DNA of 64,000 nt from Pseudomonadota bacterium (GCA_009926615.1 RFOM01000001.1:94638-158637), one strand, 5' to 3'. Positions 18,684 to 27,851 are shown, numbered from the stretch's first letter. Program-made: numbers and translations. Notes: generated by a model from the sequence alone, not told the origin.

Positions 18684-20017
18684 AACGGGCTCCGGTCGGT
18701 TGCAGGAGTTAATTTCGGTTCGGAATCATTGCCCTTGCCCGTGAAGAGCAATGAATCGTACTTCTGCGTCGCAAGCTGGGCGCTGACCTGACGGACAGTC
18801 TCCAAAGCAACACCGACAACAATGAGCAGGCTTGTTCCTCCAACATAAAGCTGGTCAGAAAAGCCACCCGTAATCACCTGAGGAATAATGCAGACGAGAT
18901 TCATGTACACGGCGCCGGCCAGAGTCAATCTGGTCACGACCATATCCAGTGCTTCGGCCGTTTCTGTCCCCGGTCTGATACCCGGAATATAAGCATTCTG
19001 CTTCTTCAGGTTCTCGGCTATATCATCCGGCTTGAATGTTATTGACGTGTAAAAGAAGCAGAAAAACAGGACGAGAAGGGCAAACAAAACGTTGTACAGC
19101 CACTGGTTCGGCATTAACGCCGAGAGCCATGCGCTGCCCTGTGATTTACCAAAAAAACCGCCGAACGAAAGCGGAACAGCCAAAATTGTGCTGCCGAAAA
19201 TCGCCGGAATGACTCCCGACATGTTTACTTTCAGAGGCAGATGAGTCGACTGACCGGACATCACCCTGTTGCCCACCAGCCTTTTAGCATAGTGAACCGC
19301 AATTTTTCTGTAGCTCTGTTCGATGAAGGAGATCGAAAAAACCAAACCAACGAGGAAGAGTGCCAATCCCAGTGCCGTGACAATGTTCATGCTGTTGTCA
19401 CGAAGTGACTCTACAACCTTGCCAATGCCGGACGGGAAATAGGCAACAATTCCCGCAAAGATAATCAAAGATGTGCCGTTGCCTATGCCCTTCTCGGTGA
19501 TTTGCTCTCCGAGCCACATAACAAAGCATGTTCCACTGGTCAGAAGGAGTGCAGCCAGCAACCGGAATGACACTCCGGGATCCAGAACGGCAGCTCCGGC
19601 AGCGGTTTCAGGAGCCTTTTCAAGCGCAATTGCCGCAAGGTATCCTTGCAGAAGCGCGATGATGACAGCCAAAGTTCGGGTGATGCGATTTATTTTCTGA
19701 CGGCCTACTCCACCCTCTTTCTGCAACTGCTCCAGCGAGGGAACAACAACAGTCATGAGCTGAATAATAATGCTCGCCGAGATGTACGGCATGATGCCGA
19801 GGGCAAAAATTGAGAATTGATTGAGGGCGCCTCCGGAAAACATGTTGAGCATTTTCAGGAGACCGCCGGAATTCTGGCTTGCCAGAGCAACGAGAGCCTT
19901 AGCGTTTACACCGGGGGTCGGAATATGAACCCCCAATCGGAAAACCATCAACAGAAGCAGGGTAAATCCAACCCTTTTCAACAATAAATTCTCACCGCTC
20001 TCTTCGGCAAGTGCCAT
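18680..20017 (-). CDS. secY: Preprotein translocase subunit SecY
   Basis: This 445-residue channel protein has about ten transmembrane segments. It shows 'PGVNAKALVAL', the periplasmic plug region 'NMFSGGALNQFSIFALGIMP', 'GIGNGTSLIIFAGI' and the cytoplasmic loop 'PDDIAENLKKQNAYIPGIRPG'. It forms the Sec pore with SecE and SecG for export and membrane insertion. It follows rplO by seven bases. secE is not in its common place ahead of rplK. Confidence 0.99.
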   Translation of the reverse strand: MALAEESGENLLLKRVGFTLLLLMVFRLGVHIPTPGVNAKALVALASQNSGGLLKMLNMFSGGALNQFSIFALGIMPYISASIIIQLMTVVVPSLEQLQKEGGVGRQKINRITRTLAVIIALLQGYLAAIALEKAPETAAGAAVLDPGVSFRLLAALLLTSGTCFVMWLGEQITEKGIGNGTSLIIFAGIVAYFPSGIGKVVESLRDNSMNIVTALGLALFLVGLVFSISFIEQSYRKIAVHYAKRLVGNRVMSGQSTHLPLKVNMSGVIPAIFGSTILAVPLSFGGFFGKSQGSAWLSALMPNQWLYNVLFALLVLFFCFFYTSITFKPDDIAENLKKQNAYIPGIRPGTETAEALDMVVTRLTLAGAVYMNLVCIIPQVITGGFSDQLYVGGTSLLIVVGVALETVRQVSAQLATQKYDSLLFTGKGNDSEPKLTPATDRSPL

Positions 20018-20024
20018 CGCGTCC

Positions 20025-20447
20025 TTACTCCTCGATCTTCACGCCCGCGGCGCTCAGTTTGTCGCGTGTAGTCCCTGACACACGAATTCCCCTAATTTTC
20101 TTGAGAGACTTTGGAACGTCACCCACAGACAACAACTTCACGATTGTCTTATCGCCAGCAACAGCGGCCGCGTCAAGAACACCGGCCTCGATATAAGGCT
20201 CAACATCGCGCAGATTTAATGCAAAAACTTCCAGAGCGTGGACATTCGTGAATCCACGTTTGGGCAGACGGCGATAAAGAGGCGTCTGACCGCCTTCGAA
20301 ACCGGCACGGATGCTCGAACCTGAGCGGGCTGTCTGACCTTTTCCACCACGACCACCCGTCTTACCGAGACCACTTCCGGGTCCGCGACCGAGCCGACGT
20401 CTGTCTTTAGTCGCGCCTTCATTCGGGCGCAAATCTTGAATTCTCAC
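20025..20447 (-). CDS. rplO: Ribosomal protein L15
   Basis: This 140-residue uL15 protein starts at GTG (20447). It has 'LGRGPGSGLGKTGGRGGKGQ' and 'GFEGGQTPLYRRLPKRGF', the glycine-rich extension and turn characteristic of the family. It is a late-assembling 50S protein and lies between rpmD and secY. Confidence 0.98.
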   Translation of the reverse strand: MRIQDLRPNEGATKDRRRLGRGPGSGLGKTGGRGGKGQTARSGSSIRAGFEGGQTPLYRRLPKRGFTNVHALEVFALNLRDVEPYIEAGVLDAAAVAGDKTIVKLLSVGDVPKSLKKIRGIRVSGTTRDKLSAAGVKIEE

Positions 20448-20457
20448 TTAACACCTC

Positions 20458-20655
20458 TTACTCAGCGGCTTCGACTTTAACCCACTGGATGACTTTGTTT
20501 ACCTGACCCAAAATTGGATTGAGATTCGGCAAAACTCTCGACTCGCCGATTCTTTTCAATCCCAAAGAAATCAGCGTCCGCTTCTGTGATTCAGAACGGC
20601 CGGCGTGACTTCTCAGCAGAGTTACTTTGATCTTTTTTGAATTTAAGCTTTGCAT
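20458..20655 (-). CDS. rpmD: Ribosomal protein L30
   Basis: This 65-residue uL30 protein has 'KKIKVTLLRSHAGRSESQKR', 'SLGLKRIGES' and 'GQVNKVIQWVKVE'. It is of usual length and lies between rpsE and rplO with about ten-base gaps. Confidence 0.95.
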   Translation of the reverse strand: MQSLNSKKIKVTLLRSHAGRSESQKRTLISLGLKRIGESRVLPNLNPILGQVNKVIQWVKVEAAE

Positions 20656-20664
20656 GGACTCACC

Positions 20665-21144
20665 TTATTTACGGGCGTTTACGTATTCTTCACGGGTCGT
20701 CAACTGGCGCAGTCCGGAAAACGTTGCCTTCACAACGTTGTGAGGATTACGACTGCCTTGAATCTTGGCCATCAGGTTTGGAATTCCTGCCAGCTCAGCG
20801 ATTGCACGCACAGCGCTTCCTGCAACGATACCTGTACCATCCGGCGCAGGGCTCATGAGCAGTTTACTGGCACCGAATTTCGACTGGACCATGAAAGGAA
20901 TTGTCTGGTTTTCAAGAGGAATGCTCACCAAGGATTTCTTGGCCTGAGCAACCGCCTTCCGAACAGCCTCCGGAACTTCACCCGCTTTGCCGAGTCCGAA
21001 CCCTACGGTGCCTTCACGATCGCCAACAACGACAAGAGCCGAAAAGCTCATGCGACGGCCGCCTTTAACAGTCTTTGAAACACGAGCAACGCTGACAACA
21101 CGGTCTTCGAAGCGATCTTTTTTCTCTTCAGTTCTAACCTGCAT
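20665..21144 (-). CDS. rpsE: Ribosomal protein S5
   Basis: This 159-residue uS5 protein has 'EDRVVSVARVSKTVKGGRR', 'FSALVVVGDREGTVGFGLGK' and 'RNPHNVVKATFSGL'. It sits near the mRNA entry tunnel and affects decoding accuracy. A mutation here can give spectinomycin resistance in other species; no resistance is claimed from this sequence. Confidence 0.99.
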   Translation of the reverse strand: MQVRTEEKKDRFEDRVVSVARVSKTVKGGRRMSFSALVVVGDREGTVGFGLGKAGEVPEAVRKAVAQAKKSLVSIPLENQTIPFMVQSKFGASKLLMSPAPDGTGIVAGSAVRAIAELAGIPNLMAKIQGSRNPHNVVKATFSGLRQLTTREEYVNARK

Positions 21145-21158
21145 GCCTTGGACCCCTT

Positions 21159-21521
21159 TCAGAACTTCAAACCAGATTCACGCGCAGAGTCCGCCAGAAC
21201 CTGGACGCGGCCGTGGTAACTAAAACCGTTACGGTCAAAAACAACTTCTGCAAAACCAAGCTTCGCAGCCCGTTCTGCAATCGTTGAACCCACCTTCTTC
21301 GCCATATCTTTTCCGCGCAGTCCGGAGGAGCGCAGAGCCTTTTCAAATGAGGTCGCCGAGGCAATAACCTTCTGGCTATTGTCATCGATAAGCTGAACCT
21401 GAATATGCTTTGAGCTTCTGAAAATACAGAGGCGAGGCTTACTCAAATCAGTCAAACGTCTACGCCAGAACCGCATTTTGCGGAATTCACGCACACGCCT
21501 TCTGTTTACTACACGATACAT
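21159..21521 (-). CDS. rplR: Ribosomal protein L18
   Basis: This 120-residue uL18 protein has 'KPRLCIFRSSKHIQVQLIDD', 'GKDMAKKVGSTIAERA' and 'DRNGFSYHGRVQVLADSARE'. It binds 5S rRNA with L5 in the central protuberance. It lies between rplF and rpsE. Confidence 0.98.
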   Translation of the reverse strand: MYRVVNRRRVREFRKMRFWRRRLTDLSKPRLCIFRSSKHIQVQLIDDNSQKVIASATSFEKALRSSGLRGKDMAKKVGSTIAERAAKLGFAEVVFDRNGFSYHGRVQVLADSARESGLKF

Positions 21522-21568
21522 ACAAATCTCCCCGTCGCCTGCTCACATACAGGCCGACATAGCTACGT

Positions 21569-22105
21569 TCATTTTTTACCTGATGACTTACCAACTTTGG
21601 TCGCAATGACCTCACCGACGTAGCGGATACCCTTGCCATGATAAGGCTCAGGTTCGCGGACGGCGCGAACTTGTGCGGCCACGCGGCCGACGAGTTCTTT
21701 GTCCGGACCCGCAACAACCACCTTGCCGGCCTTGTCTACGTCGAACGTAATTCCGGACGGAGGCGTCATATTCACAGGATGGGAATATCCAACCGTAAGA
21801 GTCAGATTTTTTCCGCTCATCGCTGCACGGTAACCGGTACCGACAAGCTCAAGTTGCCGACTAAAGCCAGCTGTAACACCTTCGACCATGTTGGCGAGAA
21901 GTGTTCTGTAGAGACCCCAGAAATTGGAGCCGTCTTCAACCGCCGGCTGAACTGCAACTTCAGCTCCGGACTGAGACAGTTTGATGCGTCCGAACGTTTC
22001 GCGCTTGAGCGCTCCCTTCGGTCCGTTCACTTCAAGCACGGCGCCGTTGAGTTTCACAGTCACGCCGTTAGGAACTTTAACAGGTTGTTTGCCGATTCTT
22101 GACAT
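21569..22105 (-). CDS. rplF: Ribosomal protein L6
   Basis: This 178-residue uL6 protein has two tandem alpha/beta domains. It begins 'MSRIGKQPVKVPNGVTV' and carries the C-terminal signature 'PEPYHGKGIRYVGEVI'. It lies near the sarcin-ricin loop and factor-binding site, and between rpsH and rplR. Confidence 0.99.
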   Translation of the reverse strand: MSRIGKQPVKVPNGVTVKLNGAVLEVNGPKGALKRETFGRIKLSQSGAEVAVQPAVEDGSNFWGLYRTLLANMVEGVTAGFSRQLELVGTGYRAAMSGKNLTLTVGYSHPVNMTPPSGITFDVDKAGKVVVAGPDKELVGRVAAQVRAVREPEPYHGKGIRYVGEVIATKVGKSSGKK

Positions 22106-22134
22106 AAATCACACTCACTTCTTGAGGCCGCAGA

Positions 22135-22533
22135 TTACCAAACCTGCGCCAATACTTCGCCGCCAACCTTCTCTGCACGTGCTGTGGAGTCGGTCATAAC
22201 GCCCTTAGGGGTAGACAGAATCGCGAACCCGAGACCAGCGCGAACTGGCTTCAATTTCGCAACAGACGCATAGACGCGGCAGCCGGGTTTTGACACTCGG
22301 GCGATTCCGCGAATGACAGGCGCGCCACTCTCGCTGTACTTGACAGCGATCTTGATCTTGCCTTGGCCATTGTCACGAATGAGTCTGAAACCGCGGATGA
22401 ACCCCTCGGATTCGAGAATCTTCGTCATGTCCACCTTCAGCTTGCTTGCAGGAACAACAGCATAGCGGAGTCCGGCTCGGCTGGCGTTGCGAAGGCGGGT
22501 TAACATATCTGCAATTGGATCAGTCGTATTCAT
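22135..22533 (-). CDS. rpsH: Ribosomal protein S8
   Basis: This 132-residue uS8 protein opens MNTTDPIADMLTRLRNA. The usual C-terminal signature appears as 'GLGFAILSTPKGVMTDSTA'. It binds 16S rRNA helix 21 and commonly autoregulates the spc operon at the rplE mRNA region. It lies between rpsN and rplF. Confidence 0.98.
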   Translation of the reverse strand: MNTTDPIADMLTRLRNASRAGLRYAVVPASKLKVDMTKILESEGFIRGFRLIRDNGQGKIKIAVKYSESGAPVIRGIARVSKPGCRVYASVAKLKPVRAGLGFAILSTPKGVMTDSTARAEKVGGEVLAQVW

Positions 22534-22544
22534 CTCAATTCACC

Positions 22545-22730
22545 TCACCAGCTTGCCTTGATCATGCCGGGAATCTGGCCGTTCAACGCCAGCTTCCTAA
22601 GGCACAAACGGCAGACGCCGAAATCACGATAGAAGGCTCTCGGACGACCGCACTGGTTGCAACGGTTATGTGCGCGCGTTGAGAATTTTGGTTTCTTGTT
22701 GGCTTTGTTGATCATTGCTAAGCGTGCCAT
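22545..22730 (-). CDS. rpsN: Ribosomal protein S14 (zinc-binding form)
   Basis: This 61-residue protein is the short C+ form with CNQC and CRLC zinc pairs, and contains '[21 protein letters not shown]'-type sequence in that order. It lies between rplE and rpsH. Together with S4 and L36 it makes three zinc-binding ribosomal proteins in one cluster. Confidence 0.97.
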   Translation of the reverse strand: MARLAMINKANKKPKFSTRAHNRCNQCGRPRAFYRDFGVCRLCLRKLALNGQIPGMIKASW

Positions 22731-22740
22731 CGTTCAAACC

Positions 22741-23379
22741 TCACTTACGGAATGGCATGTCGAGAAGTGCGAGCATCTCGCGCGCAGCTTCGTCGGTTTT
22801 CGCAGAAGTCACAATTGTAATGCTCAAGCCGCGTGACTTGTCGACTTTGTCGGCCTCGATTTCCGGAAAAATAATCTGCTCACGCAGACCCAGAGAGTAA
22901 TTTCCGCGACCGTCAAAGCTGTTCAGCGACACTCCGCGGAAGTCGCGAACACGAGGGAGAGCAACGTTTACGAGTCGATCGTAGAATTCAAACATTCTTT
23001 CTCTGCGCAGAGTCACCGAAGCACCGATTGGCATACCTGCACGAAGTTTGAAGGATGCAATTGATTTCTTAGCTCTGGTGATCAGCGGCTTCTGGCCGGT
23101 AATCATTTCGAGCTCGGCAGCTGCAGACTCAAGAGCCTTGATGTTCTGAGTCGCTTCGCCTTGGCATGTATTGACGACAATCTTTACGAGTTTCGGCAAT
23201 TCCATTGTATTTACTTCTTTGTTGCGCTTCTTGAGCTCAGGAAGGACAACATCTTTGTACTTTGCTGCATAGCGGGGTTTCACACCCTTGACATGTGCAC
23301 CGCGCGCGAGAGCTGCCGCACCGGCGTCATTTTTCTTGCCGCCGGACTTTTTGGCCGGCGCGTTCTTATCGGTTGCCAT
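22741..23379 (-). CDS. rplE: Ribosomal protein L5 with N-terminal extension
   Basis: This 212-residue uL5 protein has '[20 protein letters not shown]', '[18 protein letters not shown]', '[18 protein letters not shown]' and '[15 protein letters not shown]'. The usual length is about 180 residues; here a Lys/Gly/Ala-rich extension of about 30 residues precedes the fold. The start lies two bases after the rplN stop, and the rplX gene normally found between them is absent. The protein binds 5S rRNA and forms the B1b bridge with S13. Confidence 0.97.
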   Translation of the reverse strand: MATDKNAPAKKSGGKKNDAGAAALARGAHVKGVKPRYAAKYKDVVLPELKKRNKEVNTMELPKLVKIVVNTCQGEATQNIKALESAAAELEMITGQKPLITRAKKSIASFKLRAGMPIGASVTLRRERMFEFYDRLVNVALPRVRDFRGVSLNSFDGRGNYSLGLREQIIFPEIEADKVDKSRGLSITIVTSAKTDEAAREMLALLDMPFRK

Positions 23380-23381
23380 AA

Positions 23382-23759
23382 TTACAAGACCTCCGGAGCA
23401 AGACTGATAATTTTACCGCAGTTGCGGGCACGCAACTCACGGGCAACAGGTCCGAAAATACGAGTTCCGACAGGCTCACGCTCGTTCTTTACAATCTTGA
23501 CAAGCACGGCCGCGTTCTCGTCGAAACGGATGCTTGATCCGTCCGTCCGGGACACTTCCTTTTTACATCTCACTACGATGGCCTTGTGAACTTCACCTTT
23601 CTTCACACGACCTCCCGGCACAGCGTCCCTGACCGAAACGACGATTAAGTCACCCACGCGCGCGTAACGGCGAAAAGAACCGCCCATTACACGAATAACG
23701 TTGAGTGATCGCGCTCCGCTGTTATCAGCTGCTACCAGGATGGATTCCGGTTGAATCAC
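23382..23759 (-). CDS. rplN: Ribosomal protein L14
   Basis: This 125-residue uL14 protein starts at GTG (23759) with AGAGG six bases upstream. It has '[19 protein letters not shown]', '[19 protein letters not shown]', '[10 protein letters not shown]' and '[15 protein letters not shown]'. It contacts 16S rRNA in bridge B5. It is slightly longer than the 122-residue norm, because of an extra Arg-Cys-Lys stretch. Confidence 0.98.
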   Translation of the reverse strand: MIQPESILVAADNSGARSLNVIRVMGGSFRRYARVGDLIVVSVRDAVPGGRVKKGEVHKAIVVRCKKEVSRTDGSSIRFDENAAVLVKIVKNEREPVGTRIFGPVARELRARNCGKIISLAPEVL

Positions 23760-23785
23760 GATACACCTCTTACAATCTCTTCAAA

Positions 23786-24040
23786 TTAAATTACGGAAAC
23801 AACTTTCCAGCTCTTGGTCTTCGAAATACGCCGGCAGGGAAGAATCGTTACTTCCTTGCCAACTACAACTGCTGCAGTACCTGTGTCCACATGCAGCGAA
23901 ATCTCGCGACGCAAACGCTTGCCATATCGCTCATTCACAACCACGCGCGGTACCTCAACCTTTGCGGTCTTGCCATCTTTGGAGAGGCCGACAACACGGG
24001 CTCTCAGGGGATTCTTTGTTACTTTATCTGTCGTTGCCAC
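23786..24040 (-). CDS. rpsQ: Ribosomal protein S17, divergent
   Basis: This 84-residue uS17 protein starts at GTG (24040). The C-terminal 'CRRISKTKSWKVVSVI' matches the family's 'CRPLSKTKRW' block, and 'RYGKRLRREISLHVD' matches the 'YGK...R..K...HD' segment. The usual 'V.S.KM.KT' start of the OB-fold is altered to 'LSKDGKTAKVEV'. Its place between rpmC and rplN confirms the call. Confidence 0.93.
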   Translation of the reverse strand: MATTDKVTKNPLRARVVGLSKDGKTAKVEVPRVVVNERYGKRLRREISLHVDTGTAAVVVGKEVTILPCRRISKTKSWKVVSVI

Positions 24041-24050
24041 AGCCTAACCC

Positions 24051-24248
24051 TCACTTCTTCTTCTGACTGGATACAGCGGTGCGTGCAAGAGCGCGAAGCT
24101 CACGACGCAGCTGAACTGGGCCCTTGCCCGAACTTATTGTGCTCGGATCCAAAGACACGCGAAATTTGACCAAGTCCTTGGCCAGCTCCTTGTGACGTGC
24201 TGCAGCATCGGCGGCCGACAATACGTCTTTTGCTTTCTTCGAGCTCAT
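24051..24248 (-). CDS. rpmC: Ribosomal protein L29
   Basis: This uL29 protein has 65 residues from the ATG at 24248, which overlaps the rplP stop (TAATG) and has GGGAGG just upstream. A TTG four codons earlier is possible but unneeded. 'HKELAKDLVKFRVSL' and 'VQLRRELRALARTAV' give the two-helix hairpin. It sits at the nascent-chain exit. Confidence 0.92.
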   Translation of the reverse strand: MSSKKAKDVLSAADAAARHKELAKDLVKFRVSLDPSTISSGKGPVQLRRELRALARTAVSSQKKK

Positions 24249-24673
24249 TAAACCTCCCAAATCTTCGCAGCACGGGAAACCACGCGCGTCTTGAACGGCA
24301 GCTTCGCCGCAGCGAGGGCAAACGCTTCCTGAGCGAGATTCTCAGGAATACCTTGGATTTCGAACACTACGCGACCAGCGCGAATGGGCGCAACCCAATG
24401 ATCCAAGCCGCCTTTTCCTGAACCCATTCGAGTTTCAGCCGGCTTTTTTGTAATCGGCTTGTCAGGAAACACACGAATCCACACCTTACCACCACGCTTA
24501 ATGTGACGAGTCAAGGCAATTCGGCTCGCTTCGATTTGGCGGGATGTAAGTTTTCCCGGCTCAACGGCCTGAAGAGCGAAATCACCAAGCGAAACCGTGT
24601 TGCAGCGGTCAGCAACACCCTTAATACGTCCCTTGTGGGACTTACGAAACTTAACTTTCTTTGGAGCTAACAT
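24248..24673 (-). CDS. rplP: Ribosomal protein L16
   Basis: This 141-residue uL16 protein opens [19 protein letters not shown] and has '[21 protein letters not shown]'-type sequence (here [14 protein letters not shown]), '[20 protein letters not shown]' and '[19 protein letters not shown]'. It lines the A-site tRNA elbow and lies between rpsC and rpmC. Confidence 0.99.
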   Translation of the reverse strand: MLAPKKVKFRKSHKGRIKGVADRCNTVSLGDFALQAVEPGKLTSRQIEASRIALTRHIKRGGKVWIRVFPDKPITKKPAETRMGSGKGGLDHWVAPIRAGRVVFEIQGIPENLAQEAFALAAAKLPFKTRVVSRAAKIWEV

Positions 24674-24679
24674 CGTCCA

Positions 24680-25372
24680 TCACTCCTCATTCGAGCGTGG
24701 CGTACGGCTTTCCTTGCCAGGAACTGCCTTGCCGAAGATTTCGTTCTTGAAAATCCACACCTTAACCCCAATGATTCCATATGTGGTGAGTGCTTCTGCC
24801 GTTGCATAATCAATATCAGCACGGAGGGTATGGAGCGGAACGCGTCCTTCCATGTACCACTCGGTACGCGCCATTTCTGCGCCGTTGAGACGGCCGGAAA
24901 CGCGAACCTTGATGCCCTTGGCACCTGCCTTCATTGCTGACTGCATGACCTTGCGCATTGCTCTGCGGAAGGAAATACGCTTCTCAAGCTGCTGAGCAAC
25001 GTTGAGGGCGCTCCACTGAGCGTTCGTGTCGGCGTTCTTAACCTCAAAAATGTCAACCTTAACTGCACGCTCAGGTTGTTTGAGAAGAGCCTTAATTTCG
25101 TCACGAAGAACTTCAATACCCTTACCTTGCTTGCCGATGATTCGACCGGGCTTGGCGGTGTAAATTTTTACCAGAAGCTGCTTCGCCGCGCGTTCGATCT
25201 CAATCTTTGAGACGCCTGCAACGTCAACGGAGCCGTACTTCTTCGTGATGAACTTTCTGACGTTCAAGTCTTCATTAAGATACCTTGCGAAGTCGCGCTG
25301 GCTGAACCAACGGGAGTCCCAAGTCTTGTTGATACCCAAACGCAAACCAATTGGATTTACTTTCTGTCCCAC
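24680..25372 (-). CDS. rpsC: Ribosomal protein S3
   Basis: This 230-residue uS3 protein starts at GTG (25372). It opens [20 protein letters not shown], has the KH motif '[16 protein letters not shown]', then '[20 protein letters not shown]' and '[14 protein letters not shown]'. It has mRNA helicase-like and entry-site functions. It lies between rplV and rplP. Confidence 0.99.
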   Translation of the reverse strand: MGQKVNPIGLRLGINKTWDSRWFSQRDFARYLNEDLNVRKFITKKYGSVDVAGVSKIEIERAAKQLLVKIYTAKPGRIIGKQGKGIEVLRDEIKALLKQPERAVKVDIFEVKNADTNAQWSALNVAQQLEKRISFRRAMRKVMQSAMKAGAKGIKVRVSGRLNGAEMARTEWYMEGRVPLHTLRADIDYATAEALTTYGIIGVKVWIFKNEIFGKAVPGKESRTPRSNEE

Positions 25373-25385
25373 TGCAAATCCCCTC

Positions 25386-25709
25386 TCAAGCCAGTGCCAA
25401 GCGCACTGTTAGGTGTGAAGTTTTCTTCGTCACAGGTGACGCACGCCCTTGAGCGCGCGGCATATAAGTCGTGCGACGAGGTCCTTCGTCAACCACCAAA
25501 TCAGCCACTACCGCGTTGGCTGCCAATTCCCTTGGAAGTTGCGCCATTGCAGATTTAATCAATTTAATTGTCGCCACCGAACCTGCCCGTCTCTCGGCAC
25601 TCAGGAGAGCAACTGCAGCTGCAGCTGTCTTGCCTTTAACCAGAGGACGCAGAAGACGCGCTTTGCGGGGCGTGCACTTTGCTGCGTAATGCGAAGCTTT
25701 AGCGTTCAT
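25386..25709 (-). CDS. rplV: Ribosomal protein L22
   Basis: This uL22 protein has 107 residues from the ATG at 25709 (AGGGGAG four bases upstream), giving [20 protein letters not shown]. The frame is open a further 49 codons into rpsS, but that part is antisense-like noise and is excluded. The C-terminal signature is '[20 protein letters not shown]'. The loop of L22 lines the exit tunnel. Confidence 0.97.
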   Translation of the reverse strand: MNAKASHYAAKCTPRKARLLRPLVKGKTAAAAVALLSAERRAGSVATIKLIKSAMAQLPRELAANAVVADLVVDEGPRRTTYMPRAQGRASPVTKKTSHLTVRLALA

Positions 25710-25719
25710 ACCACTCCCC

Positions 25720-25995
25720 TCACTTCTTCTTTGCTGTCTTCTTATCGGCACCATGACCGAAGAAGGTACGAGTTGGAGCAAACTCACCGAGTTTGTGACC
25801 AACCATGTTTTCGTTGACGTAAACAGGAACGAACTTCTTGCCGTTGTGTACGGCAAAGGTCAGACCCACAAAATCAGGAACGATTGTCGAGCGGCGGCTC
25901 CAGGTTTTGATAACCTTCCCTGCTCCCTTATTCTTATCAGCCGCCTTAAGCAGGTAACCATCAATAAATGGACCCTTTTTTAACGAACGTGGCAT
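25720..25995 (-). CDS. rpsS: Ribosomal protein S19
   Basis: This 91-residue uS19 protein opens [20 protein letters not shown] and has '[20 protein letters not shown]' and '[20 protein letters not shown]'. It is a head protein next to S13 and lies between rplB and rplV. Confidence 0.99.
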   Translation of the reverse strand: MPRSLKKGPFIDGYLLKAADKNKGAGKVIKTWSRRSTIVPDFVGLTFAVHNGKKFVPVYVNENMVGHKLGEFAPTRTFFGHGADKKTAKKK

Positions 25996-26009
25996 AAATC
26001 AAACCTCTC

Positions 26010-26843
26010 TTACTTCTTCTTGCGGCGACTAATAATGAACTTGTCACTCGGTCTGGCAGTGCGGCGAGTCTTGTAACCTTTGGCCAACTGTCCCCATGGT
26101 GAACATGGATGACGACCACCGGATGTACGGCCTTCACCACCACCCATCGGATGGTCGATCGGGTTCATAGCCACACCACGGACGGCCGGACGAACACCCT
26201 TCCAGCGAGCGCGTCCTGCTTTTCCGAGGGAAACGTTCATATGGTCAGCATTTGAAACTGTTCCGACTGTCGCGTAGCAGTTCTCGGGAATCATTCGCAA
26301 CTCGCCTGAAGGCATACGCACCTGAGCATAACCTTCAATACGACCTACAAGCGTTGCCGAACCGCCGGCACTGCGTACCAGTTTAGCTCCGGCGCCCGGC
26401 TTCAGCTCAATGCTGTGGATCGCCGTACCCGCAGGAATCTTCCTCATGGGCAGGCTGTTTCCGGGCTTGATGTCCGCTTCTTCCGAATTAAGAATTTTCG
26501 TTCCGACTGTCACGCCGTTCGTCGCCAGATGGTAGCGACGGTCGCCGTCCTTGTACTGGACCAGCGAGATAAAAGCAGTGCGGTTCGGATCATACTCAAC
26601 GCTCGTCACAACACCTTCGATGTTCCGACGTGTGCGTTTCCAATCGATGATACGGTACTTGCGCTTGTTGCCGCCGCCGTGGTGACGGACAACAATACGA
26701 CCGTTGTTATTGCGGCCTGCCTTCTTGGGCAGAGCCTCCAACAAACCCTTGTAGGGTTCGTTTGTTGTCAAAACTTCGCGGTACTTAATGTAGCTTTGGA
26801 ACCGCGTGGTGGCCGTGTAAGGCCTCATCTGACGAATTGCCAT
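26010..26843 (-). CDS. rplB: Ribosomal protein L2
   Basis: This 277-residue uL2 protein has 'GRNNNGRIVVRHHGGGNKRK', 'SIELKPGAGAKLVRSAGGSA', 'IPENCYATVG', 'RGVAMNPIDHPMGGGEGRTS' and a basic 'KTRRTARPSDKFIISRRKKK' end. It supports the peptidyl transferase centre. The conserved His of NPIDHPMGGG is present. It lies between rplW and rpsS. Confidence 0.99.
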   Translation of the reverse strand: MAIRQMRPYTATTRFQSYIKYREVLTTNEPYKGLLEALPKKAGRNNNGRIVVRHHGGGNKRKYRIIDWKRTRRNIEGVVTSVEYDPNRTAFISLVQYKDGDRRYHLATNGVTVGTKILNSEEADIKPGNSLPMRKIPAGTAIHSIELKPGAGAKLVRSAGGSATLVGRIEGYAQVRMPSGELRMIPENCYATVGTVSNADHMNVSLGKAGRARWKGVRPAVRGVAMNPIDHPMGGGEGRTSGGRHPCSPWGQLAKGYKTRRTARPSDKFIISRRKKK

Positions 26844-26893
26844 AAACCTCTCCTACAGGCGCGATAACGAGGTAATTTTCCGCGCCCCTGTTA

Positions 26894-27220
26894 TTACTTA
26901 CTCTGCTCAGTTTCCGTCGAAACCAAACCTGCCACCGGCAGTGTTTGTCCTTCTTTCAACCGAACGAATGCCTTCTTGTAATTTGGAGCCTTCACCGTAA
27001 CCGGACCAGCGCTCTTGCTGCGTGCTTTACGCGCAGTGCGGCCGCGGAAAATTGCTGTGTTCACGTCGAGAACATCAACGCCGAAAACAGTTTTAACGGC
27101 TTTGGCAACGTCTGCCTTGGTCGCTTTCTTGGCCACTTTCAACGCAAACACATTTTGCGCAGAGAGTGTCACTGCTTTTTCACTCAGAATTGAACCGAGA
27201 ATAACGAGATCTGAACGCAT
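26894..27220 (-). CDS. rplW: Ribosomal protein L23
   Basis: This uL23 protein has 108 residues from the ATG at 27220, just after a GGGGGGAGAG Shine-Dalgarno. A 25-codon upstream extension overlapping rplD is not conserved and is excluded. 'ILSEKAVTLSAQNVFALKVA', 'KADVAKAVKTVFGVDVLDVN' and 'NYKKAFVRLKEGQTLPV' are family blocks. It forms the tunnel-exit docking site for trigger factor and SRP. Confidence 0.96.
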   Translation of the reverse strand: MRSDLVILGSILSEKAVTLSAQNVFALKVAKKATKADVAKAVKTVFGVDVLDVNTAIFRGRTARKARSKSAGPVTVKAPNYKKAFVRLKEGQTLPVAGLVSTETEQSK

Positions 27221-27231
27221 CTCTCCCCCCT

Positions 27232-27828
27232 TTACTTCGTAAGACGGCGAGAGAGGATTTCCATCGCCTCTCCGGTCGCAACTAATTTTCTGCACTCAAC
27301 AATATCCAGCGCAGTCACCTGCTCAGGCTTGACCAGAACAACACCGCGAATGTTGCGAACTGCGCGCAATGTGAGTTCGGAAGGATTCGACAAGCAGACC
27401 AGAACTTTTCCGGCCTTCTCGTCGATGGCCTTAAAAAGTTTCCACGCGTCTTTGGTCTTTCCTGACGGGATATCAACTGCCCCGGTGAAAACCTTTCCGG
27501 CTTTTACGCGGTGGGCAAGTGCGATTTGCAGAGCAACGTTCGCCATCTTGCTCGGAATCGCTTCGCGGTAATCACGAGCCTTTGGACCGTGTGCAACTCC
27601 GCCGCCGACATGGAGAGGAGAAACGAACGAGCCGCGGCGCGCGCTGCCTGTTTTCTTTTGCTTGAATGGCTTTTTGCCTGTCGAAGCGACCATGGCACGG
27701 GTTTTTACACCGACTGTCCCTTGGCGACGATTAGCACGGTAAGCCTTCACGATCTGCCACAAGGTGCCTTCGTTTTTCTCGGCGCCTTCAGCCAACCAAC
27801 TTGGTAATGTGTTAATTTGTGACAACAT
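27232..27828 (-). CDS. rplD: Ribosomal protein L4
   Basis: This uL4 protein has 198 residues from the ATG at 27828 (GAGGGA seven bases upstream). The tunnel loop is 'KPFKQKKTGSARRGSFVSP', with 'VHGPKARDY'-type sequence (here VAHGPKARDYREAIP). The C-terminal 'NIRGVVLVKPEQVTALDIVE' is typical. L4 autoregulates S10 operons in gammaproteobacteria; no such leader is seen here. Confidence 0.96.
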   Translation of the reverse strand: MLSQINTLPSWLAEGAEKNEGTLWQIVKAYRANRRQGTVGVKTRAMVASTGKKPFKQKKTGSARRGSFVSPLHVGGGVAHGPKARDYREAIPSKMANVALQIALAHRVKAGKVFTGAVDIPSGKTKDAWKLFKAIDEKAGKVLVCLSNPSELTLRAVRNIRGVVLVKPEQVTALDIVECRKLVATGEAMEILSRRLTK

Positions 27829-27851
27829 ATGTGTGTCCCTCACTCGCCGAG

